Of a stretch of 64,000 nt of DNA, positions 19,290 through 28,638 are shown piece after piece. A model generated the notes under the pieces. That model had not been told where the DNA came from and made no database searches. It was given only the letters and a program-made list of their open reading frames with translations. Each line of letters opens with the position of its first letter. Within the stretch, counting starts at the first letter, position 1. Made by a program: the position numbers and the translations under genes. Source of the DNA: CAWATZ01 sp963784995 (GTDB lineage Bacteria; Planctomycetota; Planctomycetia; Gemmatales; Gemmataceae); assembly GCA_963784995.1 (NCBI GenBank), contig CAWATZ010000018.1, positions 62,001-126,000 on the forward strand, given 5' to 3'.

Positions 19290-21056
19290 ATGACTGTCTC
19301 CACGACTCCGCTCGACCGCATCGGCGTCGGCATCGACACCGCACGCTACGGCCATCGCGTCTCCTTCCTCCGTCCCGATCGCCAACCCGCTGCCAAGCCC
19401 CTCACCGTCCTCGAGAATCAGGCCGGCTATCAGGCTCTCCAGCAACGCCTCGAACAATTACACCGCCAACATCCCCACGCCCATTTCCACGTCCGCCTCG
19501 ACGCCGCCGGCCAGTACGCCGCCAACCTCGAACTCTTCCTGCGCGGTCTGGCCCTGCCCCTGACCCTCTCTGTCGGCGAGCCCAAACGCAACAAGGACTA
19601 CCAGAAGGCCCACTTCCCCAAACGCACCACCGACGACACCGAGAGCCAGGCCATGGCCCGCTTCGCCATCGTCGAGCTGCCTGGACCCACCCCGGCCGTC
19701 CCGCCCCAGCTCGCCTTGCTCCGCGAGATCAGCGCCCGCTTGCAGGCTCAGGTCAAGCAGACCACCCAGGCCATCAACCGCCTGCACAACCTCATGGCCC
19801 GTGTCTTCCCGGAGTTGGCCACCCTCGCCGAGGACTTCTCCGCCCACTGGCTGCTGCACTTGCTCGACCGCTATCCCACCGCCGAACGCCTTGCCCACGC
19901 CCACCTCCAGTCACTGGAAGAGATTCCTTATCTCCCCAAGGACCAGGCCCAGCCGCTGCACCAGGCAGCCAAGCACTCGGTCGGCTCTCTGCGTGGCGCC
20001 GTCGCCGAGACACTGGTGCGCGAGCTGGTGACGGGCGTACGTCAGTGCTTGCTGCATGAGGACAAGCTGCGCCAGTTGCTCGAAGAGGCGTTCGCCCAGC
20101 TACCGCCCTCTGGCCACCAACAGGTGGTCACGATCCCCGGCATTGGCACGGCCACCGCCGCGGTCTTGGTGGCCAAGATCGTCGCCATCGACCGCTTCGA
20201 CAGCCCCGAGCAGTTGGTCGGCTACTTCGGCGTCTTCCCGCAGGAAGACAGCTCCGGCGTCGATAAGCAGGGCCGGCCGTTGCCGCCGGGCACGCAGCAC
20301 ATGTCGATGAAAGGCAATGATCTGGTCCGCGGCTACCTGTGGAATGCGGCCCGCACGGCCAGCGTGCATAATCCGGCCGTGCGGGCCTTGTACCACCGCC
20401 TCAAAGCCAAGGGCAAACGCGGCGACGTGGCCCTGGGGCACTGCATGCGCAAGCTGCTGCACCTGGTCTTCGCCGTCTGGAAGACCAACCGTCCTTTCGA
20501 CGACAACCACTATGCTTGGGAGCCGCGTCCGGACCCAGCTCCCGCCGCGGCGCCGGCGGCGCCGGCCACCCCGCTGACGGTGGGAGTGGGTGCCAGCAAC
20601 GAACAAGCCGTGGGCCACACACAGGCATCGCCTGCACAGCCAGTGGTCACCACGGCTGCCTCCACCGTAGAAGCCAGCGCACCGCCTGTCAAGCCCGCGC
20701 CGGCTCAGCCGGCGGCGCGGCCGCCGGTGGATTTCGCCTTCCTGCGGGAACAAATCACGTTGGAGCAGGTGCTGCGTCACCTGGGATTGTTTGAGGGTCT
20801 ACGAGGCCGTGGCCAGCAGCTGCGGGGCTGCTGCCCCGTGCATGGTCCGATGGGTGCGAAGGAGAGGACATTCTCCGTGCATCTGGGCAAGAATGTGTTC
20901 CAGTGCTTCCAGGCGGAGTGCGGGGCGCACGGCAACGTCCTGGACTTATGGGCGGCAGTGCAGGGCTTGCCTCTTTACGAGGCCGCGTTGCATTTAGCGG
21001 AGACGTTCCATCTCCACCGGAACAGAGAAGAGGAACCCGTTAGGGGAACCGTTTGA
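19290..21056 (+). CDS. IS110-family recombinase with C-terminal DnaG-like CHC2 zinc finger
   Basis: A 588-residue protein. Residues 10-175 form the DEDD RuvC-like domain: GVGIDTARYGH, DAAGQYAANLELFL and TTDDTESQAMARFAIVELPG carry the expected acidic residues. Residues 285-400 form the C-terminal Transposase_20 domain (VTIPGIGTATAAVLVAKI, LVGYFGVFPQEDSSGVDK, HMSMKGNDLVRGYLWNAA), in which IS110 enzymes carry a catalytic serine. A Pro/Ala-rich linker of about 60 residues leads to residues 480-575, a CHC2 zinc finger like that of DnaG primase: CPVHG, then FSVHLGKNVFQCFQAEC and GAHGNVLDLWAAVQ. The second Cys pair is C-x4-C rather than C-x2-C. Start chosen at the ATG with AGGAG upstream. The fused finger may help bind DNA or guide RNA; that is inference. 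Confidence 0.85.
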   Translation: MTVSTTPLDRIGVGIDTARYGHRVSFLRPDRQPAAKPLTVLENQAGYQALQQRLEQLHRQHPHAHFHVRLDAAGQYAANLELFLRGLALPLTLSVGEPKRNKDYQKAHFPKRTTDDTESQAMARFAIVELPGPTPAVPPQLALLREISARLQAQVKQTTQAINRLHNLMARVFPELATLAEDFSAHWLLHLLDRYPTAERLAHAHLQSLEEIPYLPKDQAQPLHQAAKHSVGSLRGAVAETLVRELVTGVRQCLLHEDKLRQLLEEAFAQLPPSGHQQVVTIPGIGTATAAVLVAKIVAIDRFDSPEQLVGYFGVFPQEDSSGVDKQGRPLPPGTQHMSMKGNDLVRGYLWNAARTASVHNPAVRALYHRLKAKGKRGDVALGHCMRKLLHLVFAVWKTNRPFDDNHYAWEPRPDPAPAAAPAAPATPLTVGVGASNEQAVGHTQASPAQPVVTTAASTVEASAPPVKPAPAQPAARPPVDFAFLREQITLEQVLRHLGLFEGLRGRGQQLRGCCPVHGPMGAKERTFSVHLGKNVFQCFQAECGAHGNVLDLWAAVQGLPLYEAALHLAETFHLHRNREEEPVRGTV

Positions 21057-21480
21057 CAACCCGAAGAGGAAAGACAAAAAAAATCCGTCATCACGACGGA
21101 CGGCTCTTGACTTTCAACGGTACATCTTTCCGGGCCCCGCACCGTGGGTCAGATAACCTGCTTATAAGGTGGATGGCGAATTGCCAGGGCTGCCTGCCCT
21201 GCCAGCCAAATCCTCGCAGGTGGCGGAGACGCCAGCTGCTGCCGATGCTTGCCCAGTGAACGCCATTCCGCGCCATTTTCCTGTCTGCCTGCCATCCGCC
21301 AGGGTATTCGAGAGCGGGCAGGAGAGATGACTTCCCCACGATCAGCGAACCCTGGTGGATGGCCCCGTCGTGACAGACTTCCTTGCCGGCCATGTCCACG
21401 GAGACATCCCGGAATACACTGGCTCTTGCTGACATCTTGAAGATCCGGAAAGCCAGGATCGAACCTGAACAATAGTAGCA
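21057..21480. other. Intergenic region, 424 bp, upstream of the cas operon
   Basis: Just after the recombinase stop lies an A-run followed by a small hairpin (TCCGTC ATCAC GACGGA, about 21088-21105), which could serve as a terminator for minus-strand transcripts. The rest contains the promoter of the cas operon by position, but I see no clear -35/-10 pair. Frames found on either strand resemble no family. Confidence 0.4.
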
Positions 21481-24231
21481 GTGTCTAAAATTGTGCAGGT
21501 CTGGGCCAAAGCCAAGATGCCAGACCAGAAAACGACTTTCGTGAAGGCACTCGGTCGAATGAGTACTGCCGGAGGTACACCTGTGAACGCTGACTGGGTT
21601 GCCTTGCTGCTGGCTTACCTGCATGATCCCCCGGACAAGGCGTTGTCGATCCCAGGTCACGTATCTCGTGCTGGCGACAATGTGAAGATTGCAGTCGGCG
21701 CTCATGTCAGTAAAGCGATGCTGGAGGAGGCAGTTACGGTAGCCGATCCGCTGGCGTCGATCATCGAGCGACTGCCAATGCCAAAGGCAGGCCGCAAAGG
21801 CGATCGAGTGGTCGGGCCGCAGGGGGGTCAACTCCACATTGTGCATCCGCTGTCTGCTGATTCCATCTCGTTGCAGGTGCCAGAGTTGAACGAGGAGTTG
21901 ACCGCCAAGCAGCAAGAGGAACTTCGCAAAGTGGTGGCGAACCTACCCGGCCAGGGAGACCAGCAAGCACGCAATCGGTTCCTGGCGATCTGGCGATTGT
22001 GGCCTGACTCGTTGGCGGACACCTGTAACGCATGTCTTGCCCGGCTGCCGGCGGATACGCGAACCCCCGACCACACGATCTGGCATCACCTGGACGTCAC
22101 GGCGGCCTTCAAGGCCGCGGTCACCGAAGGGCACGGCGCAGCGTTGCTCACGTTCGCAATTGGACCGGTCCAGCGGTTCATTGAGGCGGCGCGGTCGGTG
22201 CGCGACCTTTGGTCGGGCAGCATGATCCTCTCGTGGCTGGCGTTTCGGGCCATGCTGCCGATTATAGAGCAGTTTGGTCCGACCGCGCTCATTTACCCGG
22301 CTCTGCGTGGTATCCCGCTGATGGACCTGTGGTTGCAGGACAGCCAGCAACTGGGCAAGGAGATTCCGCTTCCGGACGCCGCCCGTCGGCTCACGCCCTC
22401 GCTTCCACACCGTTTTCTGGCTCTGGTGCCGTGGGGGGCGGATGGGACAATGGCGAAGAGCCTGGCCGGCCAATGTCGCAAGGCCGCTGACGAAGCCTGG
22501 CAAAAGCTGGCGACGCAGGTGAAGCAATGCGTTGATGGACGACTCCGTGCGCTCTGCCACGATTGGGACAAAGGCTGGGGTAGCCAGGTCGCTGGCTATT
22601 TCAGTACGACCACAGCAGTTGTGCCGCTGGCAGGTTCTGGCGAAGAAGTTGACAAGCGACTGGCAACGCTTCTTACAGGGCAAGCGTCATTCGCAGCGGC
22701 GTTCCGAGATGCCGACGCAGTCCGCGAGCTTGCCCACTCGATTCCCGCAAGCGATCGGCCCGGATACCCCCAGGGCCATGCCGGCCGATGGCAGTATCAG
22801 GTGGAACTCGTTGGACGCTCGCTGGCAGCCCACCGAACGGTTCGTCAAGTTCCGACCCTTGCCAACAATCCAGCGCCCGGCGAGCGGTTCCCGCAAAAGT
22901 GTACGCTCCTGGGTAGCTTCGAGCAGATGGGGCCGGATGAACTCGATAGGTCGAACGAATTCTGGAAGGCCATTTCCCATCCCAACAGCGCCCTGAGCAT
23001 CGATGGCGTTCGCGTGCGGCCCGGCGAGGCCCTGTGCGCCGTGGCGCTAGTCAAGCGGTTCGCCGCTCCGGCGTTTCTGATGGATGAGTTACACCTCGAC
23101 ACGGCCGACCTGCGATTCCCGGATACGTGGACAGTCGCGGCTGCCGATTGGCTCGCGAAGGTAGAGAACCAGGGCCTCAAACTTGGTCCGAAACACATTC
23201 ACCCCTGGAATGGGCACTGGCTCCACTGGCCGAGTCGCGATTACGACCTTGAAGAAGCAGATCAATGTGCGGCGAATGTCTTCGACCAGATTCAAAAAGC
23301 CCGCAAGCAGGACAAGGGGGGTGCAGTGCCCGTCTACTACGCCGTCCTCAAGCTCGACGGCGACGATCTCGGCGGTTGGCTGCGGGGCGAGAAGTCGCGG
23401 AAGGTACGCGAGATCATGCACCTGGACTTGGTGAGTTATTACGAGGGACTTGGCGACGCGGCGAAAGCGGGGCTCGAGGCCAGACGGCCCGTCGGCCCTG
23501 CGCTGCACGCGGCCATCAGCACGGCACTGGCCAACTTCGCCCTGCACGCCGTGCCCGAAATCGTTCGCCGGCATCACGGCACGACGATCTATTCCGGCGG
23601 TGACGACTCATTGATCCTCTTGCCGGTCAGCCAGGCGCTTGGATGCGCCTTGGAACTGCGAAACGCCTACGTGAGCAACTGGCACATTATAACGGGGCGC
23701 GAGTACCTGATGATGGGATCGCAGGCCACGCTTTCTGGCGGACTCGTCGTCGTGCATGCCAAGGACGATTTGCGGCTGGCGTTGCAAGACGCTCGGCACG
23801 CTGAGAAGCAGGCCAAGGAAGGGGGCAAGGACGCCCTGACCATCACCATTCGCCGCCGATCCGGAGAACATACGTCGGCCCTCTGCCCTTGGTCGTTCGT
23901 GCCCACAGTCAACGACTGGACGGAGCAATTCCGAGCAGGTGCTTCCGACCGCTGGGCGTATCATCTCTACAACGACAGGTCGTCCCTCGAACAACTTCCG
24001 GTTGAGGCGATGCAGGCGGAAATGCGGCGGCAGATCAAGCGGGCGGAGGAACCCACGCCTCGGCTCCTTCCGCCGGAAAAATTTGCCGAAGCCTTTGAGG
24101 CACACTGCCAATCGTCGGTCAAAACCGATACCGGCTCAAGGCCACGATTCGACACGACGGGTGCAGTTCTGAGGAGCTTCCTGACCCTCTGTCACACGGC
24201 GTCGTTCCTGGCGCGGGGGAGAGACCGATGA
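21481..24231 (+). CDS. cas10: Type III-B Cas10 (Cmr2), cyclase motif intact
   Basis: The large signalling subunit of the Cmr complex. When target RNA is bound it makes cyclic oligoadenylate from ATP. Counted from the GTG at 21481, the HD-type motif HDPPDKAL is at residue 48. A typical Cmr2 segment LPADTRTPDHTIWHHLDVT follows, then the first Palm domain (IGPVQRFIEAARSVRDLWSG). The second Palm holds the cyclase motif YSGGDDSLILL with Gly706-Gly707-Asp708-Asp709. Length 916 residues, normal. The start is uncertain: ATG codons at 21517 and 21559 are also in frame, and homology with HDPPDK proteins would suit the latter. The stop overlaps cmr3 by ATGA. The intact GGDD implies second-messenger signalling, which fits the CARF and Csx3 genes downstream. 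Confidence 0.92.
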   Translation: MSKIVQVWAKAKMPDQKTTFVKALGRMSTAGGTPVNADWVALLLAYLHDPPDKALSIPGHVSRAGDNVKIAVGAHVSKAMLEEAVTVADPLASIIERLPMPKAGRKGDRVVGPQGGQLHIVHPLSADSISLQVPELNEELTAKQQEELRKVVANLPGQGDQQARNRFLAIWRLWPDSLADTCNACLARLPADTRTPDHTIWHHLDVTAAFKAAVTEGHGAALLTFAIGPVQRFIEAARSVRDLWSGSMILSWLAFRAMLPIIEQFGPTALIYPALRGIPLMDLWLQDSQQLGKEIPLPDAARRLTPSLPHRFLALVPWGADGTMAKSLAGQCRKAADEAWQKLATQVKQCVDGRLRALCHDWDKGWGSQVAGYFSTTTAVVPLAGSGEEVDKRLATLLTGQASFAAAFRDADAVRELAHSIPASDRPGYPQGHAGRWQYQVELVGRSLAAHRTVRQVPTLANNPAPGERFPQKCTLLGSFEQMGPDELDRSNEFWKAISHPNSALSIDGVRVRPGEALCAVALVKRFAAPAFLMDELHLDTADLRFPDTWTVAAADWLAKVENQGLKLGPKHIHPWNGHWLHWPSRDYDLEEADQCAANVFDQIQKARKQDKGGAVPVYYAVLKLDGDDLGGWLRGEKSRKVREIMHLDLVSYYEGLGDAAKAGLEARRPVGPALHAAISTALANFALHAVPEIVRRHHGTTIYSGGDDSLILLPVSQALGCALELRNAYVSNWHIITGREYLMMGSQATLSGGLVVVHAKDDLRLALQDARHAEKQAKEGGKDALTITIRRRSGEHTSALCPWSFVPTVNDWTEQFRAGASDRWAYHLYNDRSSLEQLPVEAMQAEMRRQIKRAEEPTPRLLPPEKFAEAFEAHCQSSVKTDTGSRPRFDTTGAVLRSFLTLCHTASFLARGRDR

Positions 24232-25349
24232 CGACGCTGGCGACGACCACAGTCGGCTTGTGCTTGACGCCGCTCGACGTGCTGTTCTTCCGCGACGGTC
24301 GGCCGTTCACAGGCTCCGAACGCAGCGTGAGCGGATTGCCGTTGCCGCAGACTCTGGCCGGGGCCATTCGCACGGCGATGTTGCGCCAGGTCGGGTGTGA
24401 CTTCACCAGGATGAAAGGCGCCTCGACTTTCGTCGAAGCCGTGAAGCGTTCGTGCAGAACGGAAGATCAGTGGATCGGTCAAGTTGTCCTTCGCGGTCCG
24501 TGGTTGGCGAAACGAAGTGTGGGCGAGAGCTTGGAGGTATTCGTGCCGGTGCCAGCCATTCTGCAAACAGAGAAGAGCCAGAAGTCCATGGAACTTCACC
24601 GCCTCGCGCCGCTGCCGGCCAATCAACAGCTCCCTGGCTGGGATCCTCCTTCTGACCAACAGGGCCTTCGGCCTGTGTGGCTAAAGCACTTGAGTCCCAC
24701 GGAGCCAGTTGTGGGCCACCTGACGGCGCAAGGGCTGGTAAGGTTTCTGGGCGGTGAGCAATTGACCTCGGAGGATCTTGTGCCGCCGGACGACTTGTTC
24801 GGCCTCGACTATCGAACCAGCATCCGTATTTCGCCTGACCGCTTGACTGCCGAGGAATCGCAAATCTTTGGCCGCGGCTTTCTGGCCTTGAAGGAGAAGG
24901 TGTTCCTGTACGCCGAGATTGAACTGCCCAACGGTGCGCCCGACGCATCTTCCTTCGATGACATCGGGACGCTCTCTCTGGGCGGTGAAGGGCGGCACTC
25001 CACCCTGGAGCGTCTTCCCAGGCCGTATTCCTGGCCATCGCAGGAGAAACCAAAGGGCACTCAAAAGCCCCTGGTTTTGCTGACGACACCGTGCCCCTTC
25101 CAGGCCGGCTGGAGACCACGTCGTTTCAATGGACACTTGAAGGCAGCTGCGGTTCCTGGCTCATTGGCCTTCTCCGGCTGGGACCTGGCCCGAGGCGGCC
25201 CCAAGCCCACGCGGTTCGCAGTTCCGGCCGGCAGCGTGTATTTCCTCGAATCTCTCCCCAACGACTGGGCACAGACCCTTGCCGAGAACGGCGAGGAGCG
25301 TCAGCAAGGCTGGGGCTGTTGCCTGACAGGAGTCTGGACCGATGACTGA
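24228..25349 (+). CDS. cmr3: Cmr3 (Cas5-group RAMP protein)
   Basis: A 373-residue subunit of the Cmr complex that, in known structures, holds the 5' handle of the crRNA beside Cas10. The start LCLTPLDVLFFRDGRPFTG is the classic Cmr3 N-terminus, followed by SVSGLPLPQTLAGAIRTAML. The C-terminal half has the second RAMP fold with VPAGSVYFLESLPNDWAQTL and the glycine-rich EERQQGWGCCLTGVW. Its ATG lies inside the cas10 stop (ATGA), and its own end overlaps cmr4 by 8 bp, so translation is coupled along the operon. Confidence 0.9.
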   Translation: MTTLATTTVGLCLTPLDVLFFRDGRPFTGSERSVSGLPLPQTLAGAIRTAMLRQVGCDFTRMKGASTFVEAVKRSCRTEDQWIGQVVLRGPWLAKRSVGESLEVFVPVPAILQTEKSQKSMELHRLAPLPANQQLPGWDPPSDQQGLRPVWLKHLSPTEPVVGHLTAQGLVRFLGGEQLTSEDLVPPDDLFGLDYRTSIRISPDRLTAEESQIFGRGFLALKEKVFLYAEIELPNGAPDASSFDDIGTLSLGGEGRHSTLERLPRPYSWPSQEKPKGTQKPLVLLTTPCPFQAGWRPRRFNGHLKAAAVPGSLAFSGWDLARGGPKPTRFAVPAGSVYFLESLPNDWAQTLAENGEERQQGWGCCLTGVWTDD

Positions 25350-26262
25350 AGCCGCACCAAAGACAAGGCCAGCTGAACAGCAAGCCGGGCTGCTTTTCCT
25401 GCACGCCCAGACGGGGCTTCATCCTGGCTCGGGAACGGCCCTGGGCACCGTGGACCTACCCATCCAGCGCGAGCGGCATACACAATGGCCCGTCATTCCC
25501 GGCTCGACGCTCAAGGGCATCCTGCGTGATGCTTGCCGGCGTTCGGCTGGGCGCAACGGGGTGTTGTTCGCAGCTTTTGGACCTGAAACAGACGAGGCTG
25601 ACAAGCACGCTGGTGCTTTGAGCCTGACCGACGCTCGGATCCTCGCTTTTCCTGTCCGTTCGCTCAAAGGGGTCTTCGCCTGGGTCACCTGCCCGGCGGT
25701 GTTGGAGCGCCTGTACCGGGATTTGAAGCTGGGGGCAACAAATGCCGACCGACTCAGCCTACCATTGGCGCCCGCCAAGGACAAAACCCTCTGCCAGCAA
25801 GGCCCGTTGCTGGTGGACGTGAACAAGCTAGTTCTGGAGGAATTTGAGTTCGAGCGAACGGGTGATGCTGGCACCGTGGCAGAATGGATTGCCAATCATG
25901 CGGTAAACGACGAGTTCACACAGAACCGATTAAAGAGCCATCTGGTCGTTCTTCACGACGACGACTTCACGTATTTCGTCCGGCATGCAACTGAGATCGT
26001 GGCTCGTGTCGGCCTGAATTACGAACGCAAGATAGTCAAGACGGGCGCTCTCTTCTACGAGGAGTTCCTGCCTGCGGAAACTCTGTTCTATTCTGTGGTG
26101 CTGGCTAACGCTAGCCGACGGGAGGGAGAGGGCAAGTCCGCACAGGACATTCTGGGCTACTTGAGGGATAACATTCCCTCCATTTTGCAGATTGGCGGCG
26201 ACGAGACGATTGGCAAGGGACTGTGCGCCGTGCGGCTGGACGGCAGAAAGGACAGTGTATGA
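25342..26262 (+). CDS. cmr4: Cmr4 (Cas7-group backbone subunit, target RNA nuclease)
   Basis: A 306-residue backbone subunit that polymerises along the crRNA and cuts bound target RNA at 6-nt intervals. The motif HPGSGTALGTVDLPIQRERH contains Asp38, the position of the catalytic aspartate in characterised Cmr4 proteins. It is followed by the RAMP loop WPVIPGSTLKGILRDA. The C-terminal LQIGGDETIGKGLCAVRL is the second family signature. The gene overlaps cmr3 upstream and cmr5 downstream (ATGA). With the aspartate present, the complex should be able to cleave target RNA. Confidence 0.92.
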   Translation: MTEAAPKTRPAEQQAGLLFLHAQTGLHPGSGTALGTVDLPIQRERHTQWPVIPGSTLKGILRDACRRSAGRNGVLFAAFGPETDEADKHAGALSLTDARILAFPVRSLKGVFAWVTCPAVLERLYRDLKLGATNADRLSLPLAPAKDKTLCQQGPLLVDVNKLVLEEFEFERTGDAGTVAEWIANHAVNDEFTQNRLKSHLVVLHDDDFTYFVRHATEIVARVGLNYERKIVKTGALFYEEFLPAETLFYSVVLANASRREGEGKSAQDILGYLRDNIPSILQIGGDETIGKGLCAVRLDGRKDSV

Positions 26263-26678
26263 TGGCGGAAACCATGACGAGCAAACCGGGGCCGACCCTC
26301 GACCAGCGCCGCGCCGTTCATGCGTGGGAGATGGTTCAGCGGGCCAAGCAGAAGCAAGGCTTCCACCAGGGACAGGACCCCAAGAAATTCGGTAGCCAGG
26401 CCAAGAAATTGCCCACTCGCATCATGGCGGCGGGGTTGGGACAGGCGCTGGCGTTCCTGAAGGCCAAGAAGTACGCACCGGGCCTGCTGGCCGAGTTGAC
26501 CGAGTGGATGGGTGTGCGACTTCCGAACAAGCAGGGCGAGGCGAAAGACTTGCTGGAGAGAATTGTCAAGGGCGATTCCGACTTCCTGCGCCGGGCGACT
26601 GACGAAGTGCTTGCCTACCTCGTCTGGCTGAACCGCTTCGCCGAGGCTGAGGGACTGACGGAAGGAGAAGAATCATGA
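26259..26678 (+). CDS. cmr5: Cmr5 (small helical subunit, Cas11 group)
   Basis: A 139-residue helical protein that forms the inner filament of the Cmr complex alongside Cmr4. Family features include TLDQRRAVHAWEMVQRAK near the start, KKLPTRIMAAGLGQALAFLK in the middle and a helical C-terminus (VLAYLVWLNRFAEAEG). I chose the ATG at 26259, which overlaps the cmr4 stop as ATGA. Earlier in-frame ATGs lie inside cmr4. The stop overlaps the next gene start (ATGA at 26675-26678). Confidence 0.85.
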   Translation: MMAETMTSKPGPTLDQRRAVHAWEMVQRAKQKQGFHQGQDPKKFGSQAKKLPTRIMAAGLGQALAFLKAKKYAPGLLAELTEWMGVRLPNKQGEAKDLLERIVKGDSDFLRRATDEVLAYLVWLNRFAEAEGLTEGEES

Positions 26679-28635
26679 GCCTCGTCTTTCCGCAGACCAC
26701 GATCGCGCTCATCAACGCTGTGGCCAACAACCGTCGGCATCCGGGATTGCAGCTCGACAAGTTAAGCGTTCCGGGTGACCAAACTGCGCAGAAAACTGCG
26801 CTGGCCACAGTCTGCTCCATCCCAGGCGATCCTCCACTGCTTACTGCGCTTCTTGAGCGTCGGAAACGCCTGCTCGGGACACTACCAGGAGCGCTTTTCT
26901 TCTCTTGCCAGACCAACGGCCCCTTGACGCTCCACCTGGCCCGCGCGTCGGCCCTGGAAAACGCCGGTATCTGCCTGCACCCGCTCTACGGCTTTGCCTA
27001 CCTGCCCGGCAGCGGTTTGAAGGGGATGGCCCGCGCGTATGCCGAGACGGTGTGGCTGCCGGCGCAAACGGACCAGAAGCAGGCGTGGCGGAAGATCGAA
27101 GACCTCTTCGGCTGGGCGCCTGGCTCCGATCAGGGAAAGGACTGGAAACCAAACGGTATCCCGGAGCGGGCCAAGGACGACAGGAGCCGTGTCGGAAGCA
27201 TCGTCTTCCACGACGCCTGGCCGGTCCAGTGGCCGAAGCTCCTGGTGGACATCGTCAATAACCACCATCCCTCGTACTACAGGGGCGAGGACGCCCCCGG
27301 GGACTGGGATTCGCCGAACCCTGTCTACTTCCTGGCAGTAACCACCGGAACGGCGTTCGAGTTCGCGCTCGCCAAACGCCGCACCGACGTGCCGGACGCG
27401 CTGCTCGTTCAGGCGCGGGAATGGCTCGACGGTGGCTTGACGTATATCGGCGCAGGCGCCAAGACTGCTGCTGGGTATGGCTCCTTTGTTTGTTCCACAG
27501 TGACGAAGGGCTCGACTCTTCTGCCGAATTCCACTGCGTTCGCCGAATGCGAGATCACACTCGAACTGGCCACGCCGGCATTCCTGGCCGGTGCTGGCGG
27601 GCAGAAGGACGACTGCGATTTGCGCCCAGCCACCATACGCGGTCTGCTGCGCTGGTGGTGGCGGGCAATGCACGCTGGCTTTGTGGCCGTCCCAATCCTG
27701 AGGCGTCTTGAGGCTGCCGTTTGGGGCGACACGACTGGTGGGGGCGCCGTTCGCGTTGAGGTGGCACCACTCGGGGAGGTAAAGCCCAGGCTCTACGACA
27801 AGCAGGCCGAGGCGCGGAAAAACCTGCTTCCACGGACGCCTGACAAGAAGACTACTCAGGGTCTTTGGTATAACAGCTACGGCATGCACGACGCCGGCAA
27901 GCAGCGCCATTATTTGCCGCCAGAGACGAAGTGGAAGCTCGTTCTACGGGCGCGGGACGGCTTGTTCGTATTCACCGACCGAGACGGAAAGCCAATCCCG
28001 AGTTCCGCACGGCGCATCGATAAAGTTATCCTGCTCGATCAGGCAAGGGTCGCGCTCTGGTGGTTGTGCATGGTTGGCGGCGTCGGCTCGAAGGCGCGCA
28101 AGGGCTTCGGCAACTTCTGCTTCCCATCAAAGTTGGACGGTTTCGCGGGAGGCCGCTTTGTCAGTAAGGGGAAGCAATTGCGGGAGGCCTGCGGCCTGAC
28201 CGATGACGGCTTTAAGGAACTGTTGGCAGATTCCCCAGCGCTTCGCCAGATGGTTGATCTGGGACGCCAGATTCAGAAGGATGGTGACGGCTGGGTGCAT
28301 CTCGTTCTACCGACGAGCAACATCTGGCAAGCCATCGATGAAGTTGGCATGGCCGCCCAAATGTTCGCCAAGAAGTACAAACACCAGCGCGAGAAGGCGC
28401 TCTCGGCCTTCCGCGTCGTATCGGGCATCCTGCCCGGGGCCACTTCCGTCCCGGTCCGGGCGTGCAGGACCGCCATGCCACCCCGGTGCATTACCACCTT
28501 CATCCGGAGGGAACTGGTTGCGTTCTCCGCGTTGCCGCCTTTCCGGCCACCCGCCTGCCAAACTTGACAGGAAGCGCAGCGATGTTGAGCGAACTGCTGC
28601 ATCATTTCTTGAACACATTCTCCGCAGGAGGGTAA
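26675..28635 (+). CDS. cmr6-cmr1: Cmr6-Cmr1 fusion protein, one frame shift near the end
   Basis: One reading frame carries two RAMP subunits. Residues 1-275 are Cmr6: ENAGICLHPLYGFAYLPGSG with the PGSGLKG loop at 111-117, and the ending GGLTYIGAGAKTAAGYGSF. After a short linker, Cmr1 begins near 290: ELATPAFLAGAG, then DLRPATIRGLLRWWWRAMH. Its later part has GGVGSKARKGFGNFCF. Near 28437, at a run of four G, the frame slips. The shifted frame gives GVQDRHATPVHYHLHPEG and RVAAFPATRLPNLTG, typical of the Cmr1 C-terminus, and ends at the TAA at 28633-28635. Corrected length is about 653 residues, enough for both subunits complete. Cmr6 and Cmr1 cap the crRNA 3' end in known complexes, so the fusion joins neighbouring subunits. 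Confidence 0.85.
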
Positions 28636-28638
28636 CCT

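Larger units (their letters stand above)
18985..21120 (+). mobile_element. IS110-family element, ends not resolved
   Basis: The element is recognised by its recombinase gene. IS110 elements lack conventional terminal inverted repeats and usually leave no target duplication, so the limits given are approximate. The left limit is set after the broken toxin and the right limit after a short hairpin (TCCGTC..GACGGA) near 21090. It sits directly upstream of the type III-B cas operon. Confidence 0.4.

Noticed and set aside
21149..21472. 107-residue minus-strand frame upstream of cas10
   Set aside because: No similarity to any family I know, no ribosome site, and composition as expected for non-coding DNA.
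21450..21480. tRNA T-arm-like sequence (AGGTTCGATCCTGG on the minus strand)
   Set aside because: No acceptor stem, anticodon arm or D arm can be placed around it.
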